A stretch of DNA of 64,000 nucleotides from Ottelia alismoides (lineage: Eukaryota > Streptophyta > Magnoliopsida > Alismatales > Hydrocharitaceae). Location of the stretch: NCBI GenBank assembly GCA_037367405.1, contig JAZKJV010009331.1:310001-374000 (forward strand), read 5' to 3'. Each line of letters opens with the position of its first letter. Position 1 is the first letter of the stretch. Below are positions 35,061-44,828 of the stretch, piece after piece. Made by a program: the position numbers and the translations under genes. The notes under the pieces were generated by a model. That model ran no database searches, was not told where the DNA came from, and saw only the letters and a program-made list of their open reading frames with translations.

Positions 35061-36993
35061 TGTATATACTTTGTATATTTATCCATAACTTGTACTTTCG
35101 TAATTTCAATAAGTATGGCTAAAATACAATTAATTAAGTGTAAATAACATACTTGTATATAATTCTTTGCATACACCGATTCATAAATCAGGTAAAAATG
35201 TTTTGCAAAATGCTTGAAAATTGGTTTGGAAAATTCTTTGAAAAATCATTTGAAAACTATTTGGAAATTTTTTTTGTAAAATGTTTTCAACCATTGTAAA
35301 AAATGTTTGTTTGTAAAAAATTCTTTTCTTTGTGAGAAATGAAATGTTTGAAAATCTATTTGCCAATGTTTGGAAATTGGTTGCAAAATTATTTTGAAAA
35401 GTCTATATATAATGTTTGAAAAACCTTTGCAAAATTATTTTCATATTTTATAAAATGTTTGTAAAAATTAATTGTTAAATTAATGTGTAAAATTAGGTTT
35501 TCAAAATGTTTACAAAAATTTCAATTTATTTTAAGAACTATGTAAATAATGCAAGCAAGTAAAGAACCTTTACAAACTTTGTATATACATACTTGCAAAT
35601 TCTTGAATCCAAACTCTTGTAAATAAAAGGATGCATGCTCGTGTAAATAGCCGCACATACTACCTCATTGTTCCAAAAACCTTTTGTTTTAAAAAAACAT
35701 AAAAATTTGCAAAACTCAAAATCCCAAAAACATTTGCAAATTATTTTTCAAAATGGCATAAAAATTTGCAAAAACAATTCAAAAATCCATACAAAATTCA
35801 AAACTAGAAAATTGCACCACAAAAATATTTTTTAATTGTACATAGTATTCACATTTTTTGGAATACCATAGGAAATTGAATAAGTCCAAATAAAGTCTGA
35901 AGATTGGAGCTTGGAATAGACCTTAATACACTTAATTTCAGAGGAACCCATTGAGGACTGGAAGTGGAGATATTTCAGGTCACCTTGAGTTAAATCTTTA
36001 GATTCTATAAGACTATATTCATGAGTCAAATCAGTGTGCTTAAATAGAACCCTTCATATCATCCGTAATACTCTTGAGACAGTTACTTGGCTTGATACCT
36101 CGCACCTAGCATTTATCTCAACTCAGGTGGACCGTTGAAAAATCTTGGAGTCTAAATCGGGACGATTCAAGGCAGATTCGTCAAGGGTGGCTCAAGAACC
36201 ATTCTTGGGGATTACCGACACTAGCACTCTAACCCACTTCTTTTCGTAACAACGATATCTAAAGACTGGAGATGGATTGAGACAATTCTTCAGATGAGGA
36301 ATGGTCTAGCGGCGCAACATTTTCCAAGAACCCAAAAAATGGGTGGAATAAAAGATGTTATATCCGCTAGGGAACAAGAAAGAATGTAGAAGCTATAAAA
36401 TGTCAAAGAAGATATCCAAAGAAGCCTATACCAAAAATTCCACAAAAATTTGAGCTTCATAAAAAGCCTGCTTCTTGGTGAAGAATCAGTTACAGTGACT
36501 GACTTCACAAGGTAATGAATACAACACTGGTTCGTTCCCACTTCTTTTCTCTTTCTTCTAACTTCTTCCACATTCAGTTGTAAATACCGAGGAAACCTGG
36601 CCTTAGAAGGGAATATCTTAATCCATGAGTACAAGTTACCAGAAGAGCAGACGCCTTGATGGTTCAACAGTTTTGTATGGGGAGAAATGAACAATTTCAT
36701 ACACATGGTTATATTACTTCAAGGTAGCAAGAGTATGCGATTGAGAGGATGGTTCTGACATGGCTGTGAATTGGACTGGATGAAAGGAGTATGGAACCTA
36801 AGGGTTGTTATGTCACACTTCTTGACTTCCATGTGGTTCTAAACACCCCATTAATCCAAAGGCCTTCTCTGAGCTCCAAACTTTGACTTTATTAAGACAT
36901 GTCTAAGAGTCGACAATTATTCCAAGTTAGTTCTTTTTATTTTCTTTATTCTATTTTCTGCACTCATTGGATAAGTGTTTGCTAGGCACTAGT
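35061..36993 (+). other. P 3' untranslated region
   Basis: Non-coding. At 35195-35480 there is a degenerate TTTGNAAAA-type repeat field. The 36180-36720 part is homologous to B at 48600-49080, including CTTCTTTTCTCTTTCTTCTA pyrimidine tracts. A minus-strand open frame of 138 codons (36706-36290) is antisense to this region and is treated as a finding, not as a gene. Confidence 0.7.
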
Positions 36994-37012
36994 AAAGGCA
37001 AGTATAGGGGGC
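36994..37012 (+). promoter_or_regulatory. Polypurine tract of P
   Basis: AAGGCAAGTATAGGGGGC directly abuts the LTR start TGATGAATCTCC. It is the expected primer for plus-strand cDNA. Confidence 0.85.
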
Positions 37013-38854
37013 TGATGAATCTCCATTTCATCACCTTTATTCTTTCATTTTGGCCTTTAAACTTTAGCTAAATGTACATAAATATTATTATTTTGTACAA
37101 ATTAACATCTATTATTGATTGCATAATTATTGTATAAATTACATTATTCAAAGCAAAAATAAAAGAATAAAGAAAAGAAAAGAAAAAGAAATAAAATAAC
37201 AAAGGTATTTTATGACCCTAAATCCCTAGACCTAGGCATCTTAATGACTGGGTCGATAAGGAATAAAGTAGGGGGAGATAAGGGTCAAAAACAACAATAA
37301 ACCCTCATTTATATTCTTCAATACTGCATTTTTGGGACCTAATTTATTCTTTATCATTTATAGCTCAAATAGAGAAACTTTGTACATGAAAGTTATAGAT
37401 AAAAATATATAGAAAAATACAAAATTGGTTTTATAAAAAAATATATACAGTACACTTTTCGTACTCAGAATAAAAAGCCAAAACCCAAACTTCCCAAAAT
37501 CGTACCTTCTCAATAAAAACTCAAAATGCATCAAAATCACCTTTAATTGTATATAACTTTTAATTAGCTATTTAATGAAGATGGTTTCACTTAATTTTGA
37601 GTTAAGATGTGAAAGTCAGTTTGTGGAACCCTATTGTATAGTTTACCTGAATAAAATATTCATTTTAATTATACTTTATAATTTTTATAATTTTATATTT
37701 TTATAATTTGTAAATAGTAATTATAATATATATTTATAATAAAATAAAACTATAAAGAAAACATAATAATAAAATAATATACCAAAATACATAGATGAAT
37801 ATACAATACTAATACATATATAATAAGTATACATATATATTTAAGTGTGCAACTTATATAAAAAATATATTTATACATATTTAAATAGTTTGCAGACATA
37901 TAAATTATGAGAATAAAATTATAAAATCAAAAGTACAAATTAAAAAGAAAATATATATCATATAGTTAAAATACCTATTAGTAAAACCGAAAAAAAGTAA
38001 CTTATAATAAATTAACCCATAAAAATATATAAAAATCACAAATAAATACTATAGAAAATACTAAACAAATGTAATTTATTTCCTAAAGTTAATAAATTCA
38101 TTTACCATTTTATTTTGAATTATTTATCATTTTAGTCTATTTTGTCCTCTTGCAGTCCAATGTTGACCATTCACAACCTGCCAGCCATTGACTCCAAGTC
38201 AACTGTCCCTCCTCTCTCTCCTCGGTTGCAGATATGTCAAACTTAGGTTTTCTTCAATTTTTTAAGATGAAACCACTCATGATCTAGCTTAGCTCCATGA
38301 ATGAAAAACGTTGATCTTATTCTCGTAATTTCCACCCACATCTTGGATTTGATCAATCTTCTTTGGGATAACCAAAAGCACTAGATCCTTGAATCTCCTT
38401 CACCTTGACTATAAATAAAACCCTCCACCATTCTTTGATTCCTTTATCCTTCTTTAGGACCTTAAACCCCTAGATCTGTGTGTGGTGTGTGCGTGCTCCC
38501 GGTGACAAAGAGGGTATCCCTCGGAGTTCAAGCGATGCGAGGAGGCAAGGAGGTGGCCTAAGGTGGAGCTCCAACCCATCCTTATCCATGAGCAACACTC
38601 AAGTTCTAGCTATGCATTTCCTTTCTTTTTAAATAGCTTTAGCTAGCAGTAATCCATTAGCATCATTTATTTCACACTTAGATCATTAGATTTGCTCAAA
38701 ATTAAAAATCCTCGATCACCAAAGCTCTCTGCTCCAACCCCCTATTTCACTGTGAATCAGACATTCTCTGACCATCATGTCCATCCCATATTCTTCCACA
38801 TCATTAGCTACATCCATCCCATGTCGTGGTCCAACCTGATCCCATGTGGGTCAG
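37013..38854 (+). repeat. P 3' LTR, truncated by insertion of Q
   Basis: C-family LTR start with the same first 21 bases as 23080. AT-rich U3 leads to a TATA box, CTATAAATA, at 38409-38417 and a leader to 38854. The sequence then switches to minus-strand Q LTR, so the rest should lie beyond 64000. The open frame 38692-38913 spans the junction and is not a gene. Confidence 0.87.
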
Positions 38855-40204
38855 TGATGGATTTGAAATTCCCATGCTTAATTTGTCATTTTGATGTTGT
38901 AGTTGGGCAATAGGGATCAATAAAGAAATAACCATTAAATTAATAATAAAATTTAATAGAAGCAGTTTTATGTTTATTTAGCATGGGTATGCCCCAAGGT
39001 CGAACTCAATGAGGCAAACGGAACAACCTAGGTTTAGTCTATCAGATTTAAAGAATGGTTTTCGAGGTGGATTTTTTTGGTATTTTTAATGTAGTTTTTG
39101 AATGCAGGTGCAAATGCAGACCAAAGTTAAGGATGAGAAAATTAATGTCAATCAAACGATGTCCAAAAATCACAAAATCTGGATGAGATGTGAATTATGA
39201 TGAAGTGAATCCACTGTATTTTTTTTTGGAATTTTTTGATGCAATATGAATATTTATTGAACTATGTAAACAATGTGAATCACAATAATTAATTATAACA
39301 AATATATAACCTACCTATTTTCGAGGAATAAAATTATCTAAAATATATCACTAAGTTATCTATCTCATTAAAATCGTAAACCTATATTTATTAAAAAATA
39401 ATTATTGTGGTGCACAAAACAATTTTTACAGGACAAAATATGTATGCAAATATAATGATTTTTTAGCACAATAAATATTTCAGCTAAATATAGAAAATCT
39501 AAATTCTTGATAATTTTCAGAGCTACGGAAAATTTTATATGTATTTCATAGTATAGAATGGGTAAAATATGCAATATTTCGAAAAATATTAAATATTTAT
39601 AATCACAGAGCACAAAATTAAGAATTACATGCCATATTGTGAAGAAATAGTTGATGAACAATATGCAATTTTTGAATAATAAAAATATGCAAAAATAATG
39701 TTCAAATAAGAGATCAAAGTCGAGGTTCTATTTGCAAATTACAATAAAATGATATAATAGAAACTATACAAGCAGGCACAAAAGAAAATACCTAGACTCG
39801 GAGGGGTTCTTGTGCAAAATGCCCAACGGATCACATGCACCTCGCGTGATCCCTGAGCGGCAGTTCTTGCAGTGGAATAAGGTGTTTCTGCGAGGGGGTC
39901 CGTGCAAAAATCCCCTCCCGCACATGAGCCTCACATGGGAGGGTCTTGGGTCTTAAACACGGTGGCTCGCGGTCATAGTCATCGGCGGATGGTGGTGGCT
40001 CCGAGCGTGGTCGGCTGGTACTGCTGATGTGCACAAAGCAGAAGGGACCAACTGCGAAGAGAAGGATCCTACAGCTTGAGGAGTCGGCCGGAGATGAACA
40101 TGGAAAGGGTAATGGCTCCTAGAGGTGCAACTTTCAGTGATGATATCGGAAGCAGAGCCCCCAAATGCTGGTGTCGATGATGATTTGGTATTCTGTTGTG
40201 TGGA
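38855..40204 (-). repeat. Q 3' LTR, distal part (left of B)
   Basis: It is the end half of the LTR in minus orientation. GAGGCAAACGGAACAACCTAGG near 39011 matches GATGCAAAGGAACAACTTTG near 12540 in the X LTR. It contains GC-rich leader around 39830-40140 and no genes. TSD GTGGA of B is at 40200-40204. Confidence 0.82.
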
Positions 40205-40971
40205 TGATGAATCTCGGATTCATCACTCTAAATCTCATTGATTAAGCTCAGATCCCTCAAAATCAATAGCATTTCGGCATTTATTCTACATAATTAGCAT
40301 TCATGCATGATTTCATAAGAATTGCATTTTAGCATTAATTTCTGCATAAAATAAGAAGCCAAAAATCCAAGCCAAAGTTGACCTGTAAATAGCCTAACTT
40401 CCCCTATTTTTTAACTCCTTCATGCTAACACCGCATAACCCAAAACCATCTCCGCTGTGTACACATCACTCACAATAATAAATAAAAAAAACAAAAAATC
40501 ACTAACCCTGTTAAGTGGACCAAAAACCCAAACCCTAGTTTCAGGATTTTCGGACTAAAAGCCCCATATCTTCCCCATCCAGTGTCCGATTTGATCCTAC
40601 TCACTTTTGAACTAATGCACATTCAATTACATTCAAAACAAGACCAAGTTCAAGTTAATCGAAGCTCATATTTGAATGTTGGGTTTTGGGCCTCTTTTGT
40701 ACATTGTATATTTTAGCGGCCTTTTGACCTGTATTTTTTGTAAATATTTTCTTTTTCATTAAAAATCCAAAAAAAATAGAATTAGGTGTCTTTTATTTAT
40801 CTTTGATTTTTCCATATTTTTTCGGATTTTTATCTTGTTTAAAAATGACAAAAAAATATAAAACACAAAAATCAAGGTATTCTATGTACATAGGATACCC
40901 CAAATATTCACTTTTTACATTTGATCGATTTTGGTTTTGATGTCTTCATGAAAGTTGTAGATCTCATCGAA

Positions 40972-41908
40972 ACGAGCATTTTTCGTGAAGGAACTTTTTT
41001 GATCGAGGTTGTTTACTATTTCTTTTTTATTTTACAAAACAATTATTTTTCGATTTTTCTGGAGCTGACACATGGCAGCCCCATAGGACGCCACGTGTCA
41101 TCGGTTTTTGGCCCTTTTAAATTTCGTTTTTATAAAAAAAATTAAAAATTAAAAGCGCCCGCACGTGCGACGCACGTGCTCCACACGTGTCGCTCGCCAC
41201 TCTTTCTCCCATCATCGCCACGTGGTGCATGATTGGTTGTCCGATCTCGGCCGATCGGACGGCCACTGCCCATCACCTTCAACCTCGCAACTGCCCCGAT
41301 TCCTCTGCCTTCACCTTCGTAACTTCCTACGCCGCCACCCCGTTGACCCCCCCTGCTATCTCTGTTATCCCCGCACCGACAAACCATCTCCGCAACCGCC
41401 GCTCCCCTATCTCGCCAACCACCTCCGGCCTCCCCTTGACGAGCATTTTTCGTGAAGGAACTTTTTCGATCAGAGGTCATTTACTATTTTTTATCGATTT
41501 TACAAAGGTTTTATTCGCGGATTTTTCTGGTGCTGACACGTGGCAGCCCCAGAGGCCGCCACATGTCATCATTTTTTAGCCTTTATTTTATCATTTTTTA
41601 TAAAAAAAAATAAATAAAAATAATAATAAAAAAATAAAGGTCACGCACGTGCATCGCACGTGCCTCGACACGCCTCTCTCAACCCTCGCCACGTGTCACG
41701 TTTTCGGCCGTTCGATCTCGGTCGATCGAACGGCCGTGGACTTTCTTCAACCTCGCAACTGCCCTGATTCCTCCGCCTTCGCCTTTGTAACCTCCCGCGC
41801 CGCCACCCCGTTGACCCCCCCCCCCACTACCTCTGTTATCCCCGCGCCGACAAAACACCTCTGCAACCGCCGCTCCCCTATCTCACCAACCACCTCCGGC
41901 CTCCCCTT
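40972..41908 (+). repeat. 467-bp tandem duplication upstream of the LTR promoter
   Basis: ACGAGCATTTTTCGTGAAGG starts at 40972 and again at 41439. Both units run through CGATCTCGG(C/T)CGATCG and end in CCTCCGGCCTCCCCTT. The 3' LTR has only the first part of one unit. Confidence 0.9.
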
Positions 41909-41913
41909 CTCTC

Positions 41914-41923
41914 CTATATATAG
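41914..41923 (+). promoter_or_regulatory. TATA box of B 5' LTR
   Basis: CTATATATAG precedes the C-rich leader. The equivalent sequence is deleted from the 3' LTR near 54577. Confidence 0.75.
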
Positions 41924-43717
41924 AGCGTCACCAACCTCCACCAACTACGAATCCGCCGATAGACAAGGACGCGCGCGGAGGTGACAGCTCCGGTGCTCCG
42001 ACCTCGATGAGATCCAAGGCGCCTCCTCGCCTTGTCGCAGCATGCTTCCCAGTGTTTCTTCCTAGCTCCGGCATCTGTGCCGTCGAGCCTACGTCTCCGA
42101 CTTCATCAACAACGCCTACTCCGACCACCGTCTTCAACACATTGACTCCACAACTCCACCAACGCTACGTCGCCTTCTTCTTCTTCGACAACCTGCGCTT
42201 CGCCAATGACGCTCACCAGCCTCCACCGACTACGATTCCGCCGCGTCACCTTCTTCTCCGACCATCTCTGACGACCGCCCCCGATCACCTCCGCCTGGCT
42301 TCTTCATCGACTCGCCCACGACCACCGCAACGTCAACGCTCTTCGTCATCGACAACCACACTCGCTAGACCTCCTCCACACCTGGGCTGCTCCACCGCCC
42401 CTCCGTCAACGCATCTTTGTTGACAACGTCATCCACGGTCGTTCACCAGAGAGCTCTGCCTTCGCCGCTCCACAACAGTGCCAGAGCCCCCGCTCTCCAC
42501 ATGTCGTTCCGCCTCGCCACCTGGCGTGATGCCCGAGGCCCCAGCACGTGCCCAGCACGTGTGTGGGGAACGTCATCTCCCTCCCCACGGGTCACGTGCC
42601 CAGCACGTGACCGCGTGGGTCATTTGCAGACCGCCCCCAGAGCTTCCTCGATTGGCGCATCAGTCCACCAAGCCAAGGGCACATGAGTAGCACGTGCCCC
42701 TTGGGAAAATTGCATCATTCCACCCCAATTTTAGGTAATTACAATCAAGTCCTCCTTAGCATTTTCTTAGTTTTTTATTGCAGTTATACCCATGTACTTC
42801 CTCTTCATTTTAGACCTCTATTTTACATCATTTTATTTATTTAAAAATAGCATTGTGTTCCTCATATAATTCTCTACACTTTGACATATTGTGGATATTT
42901 TTGTGATTGATGGTTAATTAATAATGAATTATTTGGTAGAAATTTGCAAACTTTGCCCATTTCTTGCTCTTCAATTTATATTTGGTTAACTGATGCTTTA
43001 AAAATCCCTGAAAAATCGCATATTGTAGAGTTAATTTTGATTGACATTGTGCCCAAAAATCTTTGCAATTGCATGCATAAATTGCTCTATAAAAATCATT
43101 TTGCATGTTTTAGTATTTAATTTTTAATAGGTATTAGACCCCAAATTTTGGAGGTTTAGGATTTTTTTGAGATCCATCACCTTGTGATAGATCTTAGATA
43201 ATTTTGATCCTCGAAAATAAATAGGTTTAGTCTTTATTATAAATAAATATTGAAATTCATTTTGTTTGCATTTAAAAATTAATAAAAAATTCATATTGCA
43301 TCCAAAAATTCCAAAAAAATTACAGTGCATTCATTTTGTCATAATTATCATCTCGACCAAGTTTCATATTTTTCGGACATTGTTTGATTGTAATTGATAT
43401 TTTAGTCCATAAATAGGCCGAATTTGCATTTTACATCCCTTATTACATTAAAAAAATTCCAAAAATAAATCGCATTAAAAACCGAGCACGAAATTGCATA
43501 GACATAACTCTAAGTTGTTCCTATGCCTCCTTGTGATCGACCTTGGGACTTGCCCAAGTAAAATAAACATAAAAACCACTTGATTAAAATTGATTAAAAA
43601 TTTGTGGTTATTTCTTAACCATTTCCGATCGCTGCCTACAACGAACGACACCTTATTATTTTTCACACTCGAAGATAAAAACAACTTTTTAAAGCCACGA
43701 ATTCCGGATCCGTCAGA

Positions 43718-43735
43718 TGGCGTCGTTGCCGGGGA
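43718..43735 (+). promoter_or_regulatory. Primer binding site of B, tRNA-Asp type
   Basis: TGGCGTCGTTGCCGGGGA lies two bases after the LTR. It differs by one base from the complement of the plant tRNA-Asp 3' end as I recall it. Such PBSs are commonly described for Athila-like elements. Confidence 0.85.
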
Positions 43736-44828
43736 GGCAAACGGCTTAGATTTTTGTTTTATAATTTTCGTTCGATTTTCCGAATTCGGGTAGTCTGAAC
43801 CCCGAATTGTTCATTGTAAATCCCATAATTTTTTTCCAGCATTTATTTTCTTATTTTATTATTTTTTGAGTCACTCTCTAACATTCTCTCTCTTATTTTT
43901 CTTGCGAGGTACCCGGCGCACGTGGAGCGGTTTTGTTTCAAGAAACCGACGCATCTTCACCAACATCCGAAGAAACCGCAATTAATTTAAGATCGAGTCG
44001 AGTCGTGAGAGAGAGTAGAGTATAGGTTTTTAATTTCTGTAAATTTCAATTTCTGCTCATTTATAGCGGTGTCAGTTTGGACTCTCGCATGTGTAAATAG
44101 ACTCTGAACTCTATTTGTGGTGTGTCGTGGCCTGTTTCACTCTCCGGTGAGGGTGGGGCCCGACTTGAGTGGCGATTAGGATAGACCTGCACATACGGCT
44201 CTTAGAGCATTTTTATATTTTTTTATTGTACTGGTAGGATCTTAAGCCACACTACACATTAATCGAGACGCACATAGATCGTTCAACTTAGCCAAATTTA
44301 ATTCAATTCTTCCCCGCTAATAGAACTTTCTGCTTAGGTGCGGTTTTTCATCGGCTTGCATTCATTTAGAATAAATTTTAAATTCTGTCTAGCATCCCAC
44401 ATGAAGATTACGAGGATTCATTGTAAGTCTTTTAATGAGCATTCATCATAGTTGTCGCGTGCATTGGCTTATCCTGAAATTATCCCTCTTGTTTTGTCAC
44501 ATAATTCAAAAGGAAATTAGGACTGGACGGTAGACGTGTATTTGTTCTCATCTAAATTCTCCAGTGATCACCTAATTAAAATTGGGACTGCTAAATCTAG
44601 CCGATCGTAAGAACCTATAAAATCAAGAATTTCTGCGGGAGAGCAACCCCAATCTTGGATGTTTTTATTTTTCTGAGTGAGCGAGAGACGACACTTAAGG
44701 CTAGAGCCCAAATCCGGCACCCAACAGCTCGCTAAAATTTTGCCAAGATTGATTTATCACCAACTAAAATTGAAAAGATAATAGCCGAACTCTTACGGCT
44801 TCATTGTGTGAGTTGGTGAACCTGGGGT
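43736..44828 (+). other. B 5' leader
   Basis: Non-coding region between PBS and ORF, with AT-rich stretches and a GAGGTACCCGGCGCACGTGG block shared with X near 22960. I see no capsid-like reading frame in it. Confidence 0.7.

Larger units (their letters stand above)
11511..38854 (+). mobile_element. Element P: Athila-like Ty3/gypsy with gag, pol and truncated 3' LTR
   Basis: The plus-strand order is gag (11511-12396, then 15406 onward and again at 29971 onward), protease, RT, RNase H, integrase to about 34500, a 2.5-kb 3' region, a polypurine tract (36994-37012) and a 3' LTR starting 37013. Gag is split by minus-strand X and by a duplication of X's edge. The 3' LTR stops at 38854, where Q inserts, so its remainder should lie right of the window. 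The 5' LTR was not identified. All coding parts are broken. Confidence 0.85.
40205..43715 (+). repeat. B 5' LTR (3511 bp)
   Basis: It begins with the palindromic edge TGATGAATC / GATTCATCA and ends GGATCCGTCA two bases before the PBS. It contains a 467-bp tandem duplication (40972-41908), many CACGTG motifs, a TATA box at 41915 and a C-rich leader (42000-42690). Open frames at 41187-41579 and 42007-42423 are Pro/Ser-rich artefacts of the C-rich sequence. It is about 650 bp longer than the 3' LTR. Confidence 0.92.

Noticed and set aside
38692..38913. 73-codon frame at the P/Q boundary
   Set aside because: It runs across the insertion point at 38855, so it cannot be an ancestral gene.
41165..42690. 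Several overlapping Pro/Ser/Thr-rich open frames (up to 138 codons)
   Set aside because: They lie in the C-rich leader of the B 5' LTR, exist in several frames at once, show no domain, and are not kept in frame in the 3' LTR.
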